DNA from: Spirochaetota bacterium
GTDB lineage: Bacteria; Spirochaetota; UBA4802; UBA5550
Length of the DNA: 64,000 nt
Assembly (NCBI GenBank): GCA_025457915.1
Contig: JALOTL010000006.1
Coordinates: 186,001 to 250,000, forward strand
Direction of reading: 5' to 3'
Position 1 is the first letter of the stretch. Every line of letters starts with the position of its first letter. The notes under the pieces were generated by a model. It did no database searches and was not told where the DNA came from. It saw only the letters and a program-made list of their open reading frames with translations. The translations under genes and the position numbers were made by a program. Of this stretch, positions 37,360-46,224 are shown in pieces.

Positions 37360-38112
37360 TCAGAGATCAATCACAGTCCCGTCGAAGCAGGCGGCAGTAT
37401 TCCTGAATATCATTTCGGCGGCGGACCGGGCGTCCATCCTGTCTTTCCTTGTCTCGTACCTGCTCGCGTCGAAATGCGTCAGCGCAAGGCTCTTTGCGCC
37501 AGCTTCTGATGCGATCCTCGCCGCGTCTCCAGGATTGAGGTGCGGCCATTCGTGATGCGTTTCGCCCGGGCGGTACGAACACTCGGCTATGAGAAGGTCC
37601 GCCCCGCGTGCCAGCTCGACCGCGTTCGCGCAGTACCCGGTATCCGGGCAATAGGCTATTACCCTCCCGAGAATATCCATCCTTATGCCGACCGTGGGAA
37701 CGGAATGTTGAAGCGGCAGAACGGTCGCACCGAACGGTAGGTCTGCAAAGCCATCCCCGGCCTCAATGATTTTTACGTCGTACGGAAGATCGGCAAACGG
37801 GATTGTAAATGGACGGTTCTGGAAAACGTCGAGTATGCTCCTTCCCCCGTCGCCGGTGATGATGAAAAGTCCACTGGTGTAATTGAATTTTACAGAGACG
37901 TGCAGTCCCCATATATGGTCGATGTGGAAATGGCTCAGGAACATGTAAACCGGGACGGAAAAATCAATGTAATCACCCAGCCTGCGGATCCCTCCTCCGG
38001 CGTCGAGGACCACCTTGAAGCCGGGAGCGTCAATCAGCGCGCAGACCGTATTCCCAGACTCGGTATCGTACCATCCGTTTGTGCCGAGAAACACCGCCCT
38101 TACCCCGTCCAT
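37360..38112 (-). CDS. MBL-fold metallohydrolase, RNase Z/phosphodiesterase-like
   Basis: The 250-residue protein of the metallo-beta-lactamase fold has the binuclear metal motif LSHFHIDHIWG (HxHxDH, about 64-74). The following metal ligands are His in LQHSVPTVG, Asp in CPDTGY and the late His in LTHFDASRY (about 215). The layout resembles RNase Z/PhnP-like phosphodiesterases rather than glyoxalase II. It would hydrolyse a phosphodiester or related bond in the cytoplasm. It is 6 bases behind the small helical protein gene at 38119 and is followed 10 bases on by the hypothetical gene at 36468. Confidence 0.85.
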   Translation of the reverse strand: MDGVRAVFLGTNGWYDTESGNTVCALIDAPGFKVVLDAGGGIRRLGDYIDFSVPVYMFLSHFHIDHIWGLHVSVKFNYTSGLFIITGDGGRSILDVFQNRPFTIPFADLPYDVKIIEAGDGFADLPFGATVLPLQHSVPTVGIRMDILGRVIAYCPDTGYCANAVELARGADLLIAECSYRPGETHHEWPHLNPGDAARIASEAGAKSLALTHFDASRYETRKDRMDARSAAEMIFRNTAACFDGTVIDL

Positions 38113-38118
38113 GGAACG

Positions 38119-38379
38119 CTATTCCTTCTCCCATGCGTCAGCCTCGCGGAACATGTCATCGAGGAGCCTCTTCAGCTCCGCCGGCATCTCGTCCTCGGCC
38201 GGTATCGACTCGGGAAAGTATTTTTCCACTGCCTCCAGGGCCTTCATCCTTGCGCTGTCCGCCCTCGAGCTGTTATAGTAATGGAGGATAAGCTTCTTCG
38301 CCGTGTTGGAGAGCTCGTACTTCGTCAGGTACTGCACCAGATCGTATATCGATTCCCTGAAACTTTCTTTGCTCAACAT
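38119..38379 (-). CDS. Small helical protein
   Basis: The 86-residue acidic/basic helical product (FRESIYDLVQYLTKYELSNTAKKLILHYYNSS, then AEDEMPAELKRLLDDMFREADAWEKE) has no signal peptide and no Cys. The stop of the upstream lipoprotein gene and this ATG are directly adjacent (38379/38380), so translation is coupled. I do not recognise a family. Confidence 0.6.
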   Translation of the reverse strand: MLSKESFRESIYDLVQYLTKYELSNTAKKLILHYYNSSRADSARMKALEAVEKYFPESIPAEDEMPAELKRLLDDMFREADAWEKE

Positions 38380-38892
38380 TTACCCCTGTTTGCCTTCTGC
38401 CGTTTTTTCTTTTTTATGGAACACCATGTCTTTGTCGAAAAAATCCTTCTTCCCCATGTTTTTTTCGAAAAATTTCTTGAGCTCCTTGATCGTCCTGAAA
38501 TCCATCTTCAATAGGCTGTCAGTTGCAAGCGCCATTTTGAGGTCGTTTCCCTCAATCCTGTATCTGAGGAAATAAAATCCTTCTTCGCCCTCAAGGCTGT
38601 GAATGTTGAGGATCTTACCGCCATCCAGGAGGCTTATGAAGCCTCTCATCCTCTCGACTACGGGTTTGCCGTGTTCGAATCCCGACAGCTCGATGAAATA
38701 CTCGTTTTCATTAAACCTGATGATTTTCAATCCAACATCGGGCATGTCGCCCTGCCTGTCCCCTGTCCATTCGCCGATTATGGTACGGTCGATCACTGAC
38801 TTCCTGAAGTCGGACAGGGGGACCCTGGATTTATACGGGCACGCGGTGAGTATCGCAACGATTAAAAAGGGAGCTATTTTTTTCATTTTCAT
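38380..38892 (-). CDS. Small lipoprotein, hypothetical
   Basis: The 170-residue product begins MKMKKIAPFLIVAILTAC, with a lipobox at Cys18. The mature part is a beta-rich domain (IGEWTGDRQGDMPDVGLKIIRFNENEYFIELSGFEHG) followed by a charged helical tail. It heads the minus-strand cluster of six genes down to 35467. The function is unknown; location in an envelope membrane is clear from the lipobox. Confidence 0.65.
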   Translation of the reverse strand: MKMKKIAPFLIVAILTACPYKSRVPLSDFRKSVIDRTIIGEWTGDRQGDMPDVGLKIIRFNENEYFIELSGFEHGKPVVERMRGFISLLDGGKILNIHSLEGEEGFYFLRYRIEGNDLKMALATDSLLKMDFRTIKELKKFFEKNMGKKDFFDKDMVFHKKEKTAEGKQG

Positions 38893-38973
38893 ATAATTTC
38901 ATTCCTGGATTATCCTCTCCAATAACGGGGAATATGTCAATTAAATGATTATCCTCTTTAAAAAAATCGGCTC

Positions 38974-38996
38974 AAAAAAAGGGGCCATCCGGCCCC
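38974..38996 (-). terminator. Terminator downstream of the 39029 gene
   Basis: On the minus strand GGGGCC-GGAT-GGCCCC is followed by TTTTTTT, a compact 6-bp GC stem with a T-run. It lies 33 bases behind the stop of the hypothetical gene and separates it from the lipoprotein cluster. Confidence 0.85.
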
Positions 38997-39028
38997 TTCA
39001 GTATCCCTTTCAAACAATAAAATCAAGA

Positions 39029-39541
39029 TTACATCGCCATTGACTCCTCGAAACCGCCGTACCACTCGAGTTCGGAGGCCGTAAAGCCGTTTATTATCCC
39101 CATGTTGACGTAATAGTCCATCAATATTTTAAGATGAATTATATCCTGTTCGTCATCGTCGAAATCGCTTGCCCCGCTGGCAGCGACAGCGTTCCAGTTA
39201 TCTTCGACCCACTCGAAAAACGGGGAATCCTTTTCTGAAAAAATTATATAGCTGGATATGATGTCGAATTTGATCGTGCTCACCGCCCTCCTGAATTCGT
39301 CATCCGATACATGGTGCAGGGAAGTCGCAAGCTCGGTCTGGAAATAGTCCCCCCATGAAACCACCCTCGGCTTCACACCGTACTTCTTTCCAATTTCATC
39401 GGCACTTTCAGGTTCTATGTACATCCTCGTGGAGACCCTGTCTATGAATTCCTTGATATATATCAGGTCGTGCAGTTTACTGACGCTTAACAGACCCTCG
39501 TTTATCAGCGGCATAACGGTTTCATTTATGACTCTTTTCAT
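39029..39541 (-). CDS. Hypothetical acidic protein
   Basis: The 170-residue soluble protein is rich in acidic residues (ASDFDDDEQDIIHL) and predicted helical, with no known motif. The ORF track begins at 39688, but that region holds the terminator of the upstream gene. GGAG lies 7 bases before the ATG at 39541 (MKRVINETV), which I therefore use. It has its own terminator downstream. The function is unknown. Confidence 0.6.
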   Translation of the reverse strand: MKRVINETVMPLINEGLLSVSKLHDLIYIKEFIDRVSTRMYIEPESADEIGKKYGVKPRVVSWGDYFQTELATSLHHVSDDEFRRAVSTIKFDIISSYIIFSEKDSPFFEWVEDNWNAVAASGASDFDDDEQDIIHLKILMDYYVNMGIINGFTASELEWYGGFEESMAM

Positions 39542-39640
39542 TTCGTGCTCCGTCGAAGTATTATGGTCTCGTTTTATGATCGGAAAAAGCAGGATTTTAC
39601 ATGAATCATTTATTCCCAATCCGCGCATAGCCATGAAAAC

Positions 39641-39663
39641 AAAAAAGCGCCCGTAAAAGGCGC
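39641..39663 (-). terminator. Terminator of the MBL-fold gene at 39691
   Basis: On the minus strand GCGCC-TTTTACG-GGCGC is followed by TTTTTT, 27 bases beyond the stop codon. Its presence also argues against the ORF-track start for the next gene downstream. Confidence 0.85.
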
Positions 39664-39690
39664 ATTTTATTGACAGTATATGATGCAATG

Positions 39691-40314
39691 CTACAGGTAA
39701 AACCTTTTCTGCTCCTTTACCGTGGAACTGGCGCTCCTTCCGTAGTGGTGCCCGGGCCAGATCACCGTATCGTCGGGGAGGGTCAGTATTTTATTTACTA
39801 TGGAATCCATGATTTTATCATACGATCCGTCCATGAGGTCAGTACGGCCCATCCCCTCCGTGAAAAGGGTATCGCCGGTAAAGACATTTCCGGGAGAATA
39901 AAGGCATATGCTCCCCTCACTGTGTCCCGGCGTGTGCATGACCGAAAGCCTCTCCGATCCGAACTGCACCGTGTCGCCGCCATTCAACGCCACCGAGGGA
40001 CCGGGCGATTTTTTCCCGCCGATGGTCCTTGAAAAAAACCTGTTCGTAAGGCTGCCGAGCTTGGAAACGTCGGCCTCGTGGATCATAAGCCCCGCCCCGG
40101 TCCGGGCAATCACGTACTCGTTGCCGGACGTATGGTCGAAATGACCGTGGGTGTTTATCACCCACTGGACAACAGCGCCGCGCGCCTCAATTTTTTCAAA
40201 AATCAAATCATGGTCGCCCGCCGGGTCTATGAGAACCGCTTTTTTCGACCCTTCATCCGTCACGAGGTAGCAGAAAACCGCCATTGGAGTTACGAGAATC
40301 TGATCTATTATCAT
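39691..40314 (-). CDS. MBL-fold hydrolase, glyoxalase II-like
   Basis: The 207-residue protein of the glyoxalase II/YcbL type carries NTHGHFDHTSG (HxHxDH, about 54-62), His in MHTPGHSEG (about 128-132), GDTLFTEGMGRTDL (metal Asp about 147) and the terminal WPGHHYG (His about 192). It would hydrolyse a thioester such as S-lactoylglutathione or a similar thiol ester. The small size, without the C-terminal helical glutathione domain, matches YcbL-like proteins with unknown in vivo substrate. It is a single gene with a dedicated terminator. Confidence 0.9.
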   Translation of the reverse strand: MIIDQILVTPMAVFCYLVTDEGSKKAVLIDPAGDHDLIFEKIEARGAVVQWVINTHGHFDHTSGNEYVIARTGAGLMIHEADVSKLGSLTNRFFSRTIGGKKSPGPSVALNGGDTVQFGSERLSVMHTPGHSEGSICLYSPGNVFTGDTLFTEGMGRTDLMDGSYDKIMDSIVNKILTLPDDTVIWPGHHYGRSASSTVKEQKRFYL

Positions 40315-40422
40315 CGGGTCACCGCCGGATTCATGGATGGTTTATAACTGCCGGCCCGGTTTTATTCGAGCAGGGTTTAATATCCCGCAGCTTTGCTGCG
40401 GAAGAAATATAACGCGAAGAAC

Positions 40423-40492
<70 letters not shown>

Positions 40493-40508
40493 ATTTGTAA
40501 AGCAGTTT

Positions 40509-41153
40509 TTAAACGCCCTCGCAGACGAGCATGATCTCGTCTATACCCGGCCAGGACGGAGTCCTCCGTCCTTCTATCACCCTGAGTCCGGCCAGGACTG
40601 AATGGAAAGAGACGTCCGCGGATGATGCAGGATCGCCGATGTATATCATCTTCTTCCCCCCGGAGGACAGGTAGGATTCAAGGGCGGACAAGGCCATGGA
40701 ATTTTCCGCGGGCGGCCAGCACAGGAAAAGGGTCCTCCCGGGATGATGCGACGCAGAGGTTTCATCCCCATCGATGACATTGAACCAGCAGTCATCGAAC
40801 CATGCGTTTCCGCCGGACGGATCAAAGGAACCGCCTGCCGGGAATTTATCGTAAGCGACGATGTCGGCGCCCAGTCCGTGAAGGCACATCGCCCAGTATC
40901 CGCTTCCCGCTCCTATTTCAACGATGGGAGAGTGTCTCTTAACGGCATTCAAAACGCCGATGGTAGGAACCGGGAACGCGTATTTCGCCGTGAAATAATG
41001 CCTTTTATCGAGAAGGCCGGCATTTATATCCCCACCGGCTTCACGGAGCGCGCCGAGGTATTCACTCAATTCAAGAAGATACGGGTTGTAGACCGCGGAG
41101 TCGTCCGCCAGCGGTACGTAATTCCCTATGGAACATGAAGACTTGTTCATCAT
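40509..41153 (-). CDS. SAM-dependent methyltransferase-like protein
   Basis: The 214-residue protein has one clear SAM-binding motif, IVEIGAGSGYWAMCLHGLGADIVAYDKFP (motif I and the acidic residue after strand 2, about 75-105). Later strands (TLFLCWPPAENSMALSALE, KMIYIGD) fit a Rossmann fold, with the PP replacing the usual catalytic NPPY. The ORF-track start is TTG; I use the ATG at 41153, although no ribosome-binding site is obvious. The substrate is unknown. It lies downstream of the gene at 41175 (21 bases) and may share its transcript. Confidence 0.65.
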   Translation of the reverse strand: MMNKSSCSIGNYVPLADDSAVYNPYLLELSEYLGALREAGGDINAGLLDKRHYFTAKYAFPVPTIGVLNAVKRHSPIVEIGAGSGYWAMCLHGLGADIVAYDKFPAGGSFDPSGGNAWFDDCWFNVIDGDETSASHHPGRTLFLCWPPAENSMALSALESYLSSGGKKMIYIGDPASSADVSFHSVLAGLRVIEGRRTPSWPGIDEIMLVCEGV

Positions 41154-41174
41154 AAGCAAACTGCAAAAAAAGGT

Positions 41175-41522
41175 TTATTCATTCCGATCAGGAACAGGAT
41201 CGCGGCCACCTTTCGCGATTTTCTTTCTTCTTCCGCCAAGCATGTGCCGAATGGCCCTGACCGGATGCCTGCAGATCATCCTCGGTCCGGAATACCTCAT
41301 CACGACCGTGATCATCTTCCTCATGCTGGGATCATAACAATGCACCCCGCACTCCGAGCATTGCGGTTTACCGTCGCCCCACGGGCATTCATCAAGCCTG
41401 GAATGGGCGTACCGCTCAAGCCCGGCGCACCCGGAACACATTGAAGCAGACCCGTGGTTCGCCCGGCAGTATATCCCTATCATAAGGGTAACGGTCTTTT
41501 TTTCATCATCAATTATACGCAT
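41175..41522 (-). CDS. Nitrous-oxide-stimulated-promoter family protein
   Basis: The 115-residue Cys-rich protein matches the small family called nitrous oxide-stimulated promoter (PF11756): KKTVTLMIGIYCRANHG, SGCAGLERYAHSRLDECPWGDGKPQC, ECGVHCYDPSMRKMI, VMRYSGPRMICRHPVRAIRHML. Seven Cys and several His suggest a metal site. The family name comes from a promoter study and does not define a function. The basic tail (GGRRKKIAKGGRD) may contact nucleic acid. Confidence 0.85.
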   Translation of the reverse strand: MRIIDDEKKTVTLMIGIYCRANHGSASMCSGCAGLERYAHSRLDECPWGDGKPQCSECGVHCYDPSMRKMITVVMRYSGPRMICRHPVRAIRHMLGGRRKKIAKGGRDPVPDRNE

Positions 41523-41556
41523 GGATATACAGGCCCATCCGGTCAGGAAAGAGTCA

Positions 41557-41916
41557 TCATTTAATCCCGCGCAGCGGTCTCGTTTTTACCGACCTCGGAC
41601 TGATTTTTTTTCCTGGGATTTTTTCCGAGAGTTTTTTAAGCATGGAGGGCGAGGCGACAAGCGTTTCCTTGGCCTCCCTGCCGAGGCCCTTTATCAATCT
41701 CTCTATTGCCATGGCATCCGCCCTGCTTCCCTTTATTTTCCAGCAGGCGGCCATCGAAACCGGCCTGAAGCTCCTGGTATAACTTGATTTCGCGCTCCCG
41801 GAAATATGCTCGCCCATCCTCCGGTCAAGATCGTTCGTGTAGCCAGTATAAAAACTCCCGTTATCGCACTCAAGCATGTAGATGAAATAGCTTTCCTGGT
41901 GATTACTTGAAGACAT
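41557..41916 (-). CDS. GIY-YIG nuclease superfamily protein
   Basis: The 119-residue protein belongs to the UPF0213/YhbQ-like group of single-domain GIY-YIG proteins. It shows YFIYMLECDNGSFYTGYTNDLDRRMGEH (the GIY-YIG strands with the catalytic Arg) followed by the family block SYTRSFRPVSM and the late AMAIERLIKGLGREAKE. Members are stand-alone nucleases of uncertain substrate. The track extends it 30 residues upstream into the overlapping gene; the ATG at 41916 overlaps the end of the upstream gene by 14 bases, suggesting coupling. Confidence 0.85.
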   Translation of the reverse strand: MSSSNHQESYFIYMLECDNGSFYTGYTNDLDRRMGEHISGSAKSSYTRSFRPVSMAACWKIKGSRADAMAIERLIKGLGREAKETLVASPSMLKKLSEKIPGKKISPRSVKTRPLRGIK

Positions 41917-42934
41917 AAAGCCATACGTCCGGAATGAATCCGTAATGCCCGGTTTGAGTCGACACCTTGATAACAAGAAGCCACTCCAGTCTGCCATTCC
42001 CGTCATATTTGAATTTTATTATACCGTGATTGTACGTGTTGCTTTCATAAAAGGAGGACACCGGCCTGCCGTCCCTGTAAAATACGATCTTGTTGAAATC
42101 GGGCGCCTCGCTGTCGTTGTATTCCACGGCCGTTATGGCGCCGTTTTCGCGGTAGATTGAATACAGACCGGCCCTGTCAGCCGGGGCCTTCACCTCGTCC
42201 GCTGGTTCCGGCTTCATGAATATATGCTCCCGAATGTTGAACCTCTTCCTGGTTTTTAAAAAATCAGCGTCCAGATCCCTGACCCGCCTGTAATACGCGG
42301 CCTTTGAACTGACCAGTCCCTGATCCTTCAGGGGAGATGCGAGAAATCCATACAAAGGGTAGCCGTAAAGCGACTTCTGCGATGAATCAGCCGCTGCCCG
42401 GGGTCTTTCCGGTTCCGACTCCCAGAACCTTTCAGCCTGTCTCCCCGCCGCCCAGAGATAAACTATCGCGCTTGCGTATTTGTTGGATTTCAGATAGGCC
42501 AGGCTTATCATCGAGTATATTTCCGCAAGCAGGTCCTTGAGTTCGGCGTTGAAATCCGCGCCCCGGTTCGATGAAAGTACTGCCTCCGCGTTTTTAAAAC
42601 AGGCTATGCATTCGTCAGCCCTGTTAATGGCGAAATAGGCCCTTCCAAGAAGAACATATGCCCTGAGCTGGACAGAAGGCAGCGGCCTGCCGGAAAGAAG
42701 CGGCTTCAGCGTTTCAATCGATTCAGCGGACTTTGAAGCAGCCAGTTCCCTTTCCGCGGACGCTAAAATTTCATCTGGCGGCCGCTTAACAGCCGGGCCC
42801 CTGTATGAAAGAAATCCGAGAGGCAATACCCTGTACTGTTCATGGAATTCAAGACGGACCGGGACATTTTCCGCGGTACCATGGAAAATGGAAATTGCAA
42901 GTATAAGTAAAGATAATGAAATCCTTGAAATCAT
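41903..42934 (-). CDS. Secreted hypothetical protein with helical repeats
   Basis: The 343-residue product has a signal peptide (MISRISLSLLILAISIFHGTAE). The middle (about 55-170) has helix pairs similar to TPR units (ASAERELAASKSAESIETLKPLLSG, LLGRAYFAINRADECIACFKNAEAVL, SMISLAYLKSNKYASAIVYLWAAG). The C-terminal third is beta-rich (DFNKIVFYRDGRPVSSFYE, IKFKYDGNGRLEWLLVIKV). Its ATG overlaps the stop of the STAS gene (ATGA). It is probably periplasmic, partner unknown. Confidence 0.65.
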   Translation of the reverse strand: MISRISLSLLILAISIFHGTAENVPVRLEFHEQYRVLPLGFLSYRGPAVKRPPDEILASAERELAASKSAESIETLKPLLSGRPLPSVQLRAYVLLGRAYFAINRADECIACFKNAEAVLSSNRGADFNAELKDLLAEIYSMISLAYLKSNKYASAIVYLWAAGRQAERFWESEPERPRAAADSSQKSLYGYPLYGFLASPLKDQGLVSSKAAYYRRVRDLDADFLKTRKRFNIREHIFMKPEPADEVKAPADRAGLYSIYRENGAITAVEYNDSEAPDFNKIVFYRDGRPVSSFYESNTYNHGIIKFKYDGNGRLEWLLVIKVSTQTGHYGFIPDVWLYVFK

Positions 42935-43269
42935 TGAGGATATTTTTTATCGAATTCCGCCTTTGTGAGGACCTTGAAAAAGGTGTCGAGCTTGGTAACC
43001 TTGAACACATTCATGATGTTGTCGTTGATATCGTAGATTATCATCTCGGTGCCGAGCTTGATCGAATTCTTGAAAAGCTTCACCATGAGGCCAAGCGCGG
43101 AGGAATCTATATTTGTGACCCTGTTGCAGTTGAAGGCTATCGCCTTGGGCTTTTTCGCGGCCAGGTCTTTGTAGAGTTTTTCAACGTTTTCAATGCTGTC
43201 ATTATAAAATTCACCTGATAAATTAAGAATAATCAAACCTTCAGTTTCCGTAACGTTAACGCCTACCAT
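42931..43269 (-). CDS. STAS-domain anti-sigma-factor-antagonist-like protein
   Basis: The 112-residue protein is a single STAS domain: LIILNLSGEFYNDSIENVEKLY, then the switch segment NIDSSALGLMVKLFKNS, with the usual phosphorylatable Ser in D-S-S-A (about residue 57), and EMIIYDINDNIMNVFKVTKLDTFF. In partner-switching systems the unphosphorylated form binds a HPK-type anti-sigma kinase and frees its target. No kinase or phosphatase gene lies next to it, so the partner is elsewhere. It overlaps the secreted protein gene by 4 bases. Confidence 0.85.
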   Translation of the reverse strand: MVGVNVTETEGLIILNLSGEFYNDSIENVEKLYKDLAAKKPKAIAFNCNRVTNIDSSALGLMVKLFKNSIKLGTEMIIYDINDNIMNVFKVTKLDTFFKVLTKAEFDKKYPQ

Positions 43270-43403
43270 AAGAAAGTCCCTTAGATTTTAAATTTATCCG
43301 GAATTACAAAAAACATTATTCGGCCTCAATATCGGTCCCGTAAAAAAAATTAATACCGGATTTTAGTATCATACATCCAGGCCTTTAAAAATGCAAGATA
43401 ATT

Positions 43404-45098
43404 TTATGTCTCCCTCTTTCTGACGATCGCTGCTTTCTGCTTTTCCTTCTCCTTCATGCCCCTTTCCACGAAAATCCCCTTTCCGGTGAAAGGGTCCCTC
43501 CCGGTATAATACATTAGCGCGGACAGGGTCGATGGAGAAGGGGTATAAATCTGGACCTGTTCCGGTTTTGTCCCGAGTTCTTCCTTTACAATCGCGGCAA
43601 GGCCTTCCATGTCGCCGATAGTGCATCCCGGGTGTGCGGCAATGAAATAATATGTGAGGAACTGGTTTTTCCCGAACCTCCTGTTCAATCTCCTGAAAGA
43701 CCTGACGAATTTCACGAGGAGCCTGAAATCCGGCTTCCCCATGAGATCAAGCACGCGCCTCTCCGAGTGCTCCGGCGCTACCTTCATCTGCCCTGAGACA
43801 TGGTGCTTAACGAGCTCTTCCATGTACCTGCCGCCGGACCTTGCGTCGTTCAGGACCATGTCGTGTCTTATGCCGGAAGAGATAAAAACCTTCCTGACGC
43901 CTTTCATCGACCTCAATTTCACGAGCAGCGAGATCTGGGGTTCGTGGTCTGCTTTCAGCGAAGCGCACTGTGACGGGTACAGGCACTTTTTGTCCGCGCA
44001 GACCCCGCCATCCTTCATCTTCCTGCACCCGGTGCCGTACATGTTGGCCGTCGGCCCCCCCACGTCCTGTACTATTCCCCTGAATAACTTCATGCGTGCA
44101 AGCGCCTCCGTCTCCCTGATTATGGATCCCTCGCTCCTGGATGTCACGGCCCTGCCCTGGTGAACGGTTATCGAACAGAATGAGCACTCGCCGTAGCATC
44201 CCCGGTGGGAAGCGATCGAAAACCTCACCGTATCGACAGCCTTCACCTTCCCGACAGAGCCGGAAACGGGATGCACGGACCGCTCGTACGGCAATTCACA
44301 GACCCGGTCGAGTTCTCCGGCAGTCAGCGGGACCTGCGGCGGGTTATGGACCACGTACCTTCCGCCAGTCTTCTGGCACATCCCGCGGGATCCCGGTGAT
44401 GATGAATTCCTGTAGAACTCCAGGAACATCGCCTCGAAGGACCTGTCGTCTGCAGCGCATTCCTCGTAGGAGGGAAGCATGATGTAGCTACCGCGGGGCT
44501 CCGGCGACATGACGCAGGTGCCGGGGATTGAACCCGCGTCCCGTCCGTTCCGCAGTGCTTCGGCGATCCCGAGGACGGCCTTTTCCCCCATCCCGTACAC
44601 CAGCAGGTCCGCCTTCGAATCCGCGAGCACGGAGCGCCTTACTGATCCGCTCCAGTAATCGTAATGGGCAAGCCTTCTCATGCTGGCCTCCACCCCGCCG
44701 ATCACGACCGGCACGGTGTCCTTGAAGTACCGTCTGATGAGGTTCACGTAGGCTATAACGGCTCTGTCAGGCCTCCTGTCATTCACGCCGCCCGGCGTAA
44801 GGTCATCCTTCCTCCTGGGCTTTTTCAGGGGGGTATAGTTCGATATCATCGAATCCACGCTCCCTGAGCTCACGCCCCAGAAAAGCCCGGGGGACCCGAG
44901 CCTTGATATGTCATCGGCGGAAGAAACGTCCGGCTGCGGGATTATGCCGACCCTGTATCCCTCGTCCATCAGCAAATGACCGATAACCGCGATCCCGCTG
45001 TGCGGGACGTCGATATAGGCGTCTCCGGAAACGAGTATCACGTCGAAGGATTTCCACCCCCTGAGCGCCGCTTCCTCCATGGTTGCCGGTATGAACAC
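43404..45098 (-). CDS. ygiQ: YgiQ family radical SAM protein
   Basis: The 564-residue UPF0313/YgiQ protein has an N-terminal B12-binding-like Rossmann region (DVILVSGDAYIDVPHSG, GYRVGIIPQPD), the family block VVIGGVEASMRRLAHYDYW, and the radical SAM cluster HRGCYGECSFCSIT (CxxxCxxC, about 295-305), with CGxxC-type Cys later (GCRKMKDGGVCADKKCLYPSQC). It reduces SAM for radical chemistry; the substrate is not known. The start codon is GTG at 45098, with AGGAGA at good spacing. Confidence 0.92.
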   Translation of the reverse strand: MFIPATMEEAALRGWKSFDVILVSGDAYIDVPHSGIAVIGHLLMDEGYRVGIIPQPDVSSADDISRLGSPGLFWGVSSGSVDSMISNYTPLKKPRRKDDLTPGGVNDRRPDRAVIAYVNLIRRYFKDTVPVVIGGVEASMRRLAHYDYWSGSVRRSVLADSKADLLVYGMGEKAVLGIAEALRNGRDAGSIPGTCVMSPEPRGSYIMLPSYEECAADDRSFEAMFLEFYRNSSSPGSRGMCQKTGGRYVVHNPPQVPLTAGELDRVCELPYERSVHPVSGSVGKVKAVDTVRFSIASHRGCYGECSFCSITVHQGRAVTSRSEGSIIRETEALARMKLFRGIVQDVGGPTANMYGTGCRKMKDGGVCADKKCLYPSQCASLKADHEPQISLLVKLRSMKGVRKVFISSGIRHDMVLNDARSGGRYMEELVKHHVSGQMKVAPEHSERRVLDLMGKPDFRLLVKFVRSFRRLNRRFGKNQFLTYYFIAAHPGCTIGDMEGLAAIVKEELGTKPEQVQIYTPSPSTLSALMYYTGRDPFTGKGIFVERGMKEKEKQKAAIVRKRET

Positions 45099-45235
45099 CG
45101 TCAGTCTCCTCTTAAAAAAATATTATAATACATTATACAAAAACGCTTGCTTGCTAACAACAAAATTATTCGCATATTGCGCCTCTCAACGGAAAACTGT
45201 TTGACTTTATCCTTAACAAAAATCAGATATCGGCC

Positions 45236-46219
45236 ATGAGTTCCGGAAAAGACAAAACAACGCGAAACAGCAGGGGGAAAACCGGACCGGCCGGAAAACC
45301 CGGATGGACGATGCCGGACGAGTACAGCCGCGCCATTTACGGCGGGCTCAGGACGAAGGGACACGCAAAGAAAGGCATGCCAGGAAAGCCCCTTGTGACT
45401 GTGATAACCGCCGTATACAACGGCGCTAAAACCATCGATGCCACGATCAGGAGCGTGGCAGGCCAGACCTACGGCAATATCGAGTACATCGTGATAGACG
45501 GCGGATCGACCGACTGCACGCTGGACGTCATAAGGAAAAATGAAGACCGCATCGACCTGTGGATAAGCGAACCCGACAGGGGCGTGTACGACGCGATGAA
45601 CAAGGGCATAGCCCTGGCATCCGGCGAGTGGCTTAATTTCATGAACTCGGACGACAGATTCATAGATAAAGGAGCCGTAGCGCGCGCCTTCCGGAAAAAA
45701 ACGGACGGAACGGACATCCTTTACGGCGACACTGGGCTGGTCGGAGAAGACGGCTCCGTCAGGATAAAAAAGGACCCGACGCTGGAGCGCATATGGGACG
45801 CGGTATTCTTCACCCACCAGAGCTCGTTCGTCAGGACGGACATATACAGGTCGCACGGATACGATCTCAGGTACAGGTACACGAGCGATTATGAATTCTT
45901 CCTGAAATGCCTCCTGGAAAAAAGAAGGTTCGTCTATACCGGTACGGCGATCGCGGAATATTCCACTGGCGGAATGTCGAACAGGCACCTTTTCAGGCAC
46001 TCGGTCGAGTGCTGGACGATAGTCCGAAGGCTTACCGGCAGGGGCGAGGACGGGGTCGGGGCCTTGAGGTTCCGGATCGCCAGGACCCTTTTCATCATGA
46101 AATACTTTTACGGAAGGACCTATCAGAGGCTCATAAATGAAAAGCTCCGGGAGCTTCTCCCGGCCGGCCTTTACGACGGCATAAAAAAAACGAAAAGAAA
46201 AATATTCAACAGGGGCTGA
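45236..46219 (+). CDS. Family 2 glycosyltransferase
   Basis: This GT-A inverting glycosyltransferase (327 residues) has its core at about 55-155: VTVITAVYNGAKTIDATIRSV, IEYIVIDGGSTDCTLDVI (nucleotide-binding D), SEPDRGVYDAMNKGI, WLNFMNSDDRF (the metal DxD), and SSFVRTDIYRSHGYD. The first 45 residues are a basic, low-complexity leader. No membrane helix is seen. It is similar to WcaA/WcaE-type enzymes that work on surface polysaccharides, but sits far from the other glycosyltransferases. A pyridoxamine-oxidase-like gene follows in 5 bases. Confidence 0.88.
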   Translation: MSSGKDKTTRNSRGKTGPAGKPGWTMPDEYSRAIYGGLRTKGHAKKGMPGKPLVTVITAVYNGAKTIDATIRSVAGQTYGNIEYIVIDGGSTDCTLDVIRKNEDRIDLWISEPDRGVYDAMNKGIALASGEWLNFMNSDDRFIDKGAVARAFRKKTDGTDILYGDTGLVGEDGSVRIKKDPTLERIWDAVFFTHQSSFVRTDIYRSHGYDLRYRYTSDYEFFLKCLLEKRRFVYTGTAIAEYSTGGMSNRHLFRHSVECWTIVRRLTGRGEDGVGALRFRIARTLFIMKYFYGRTYQRLINEKLRELLPAGLYDGIKKTKRKIFNRG

Positions 46220-46224
46220 ATGAT

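Noticed and set aside
43404-45098. Minus ORF at 43807-44199 and plus ORFs inside the YgiQ gene as separate genes
   Set aside because: They are shadow frames of a complete YgiQ reading frame with GTG start and good ribosome-binding site.
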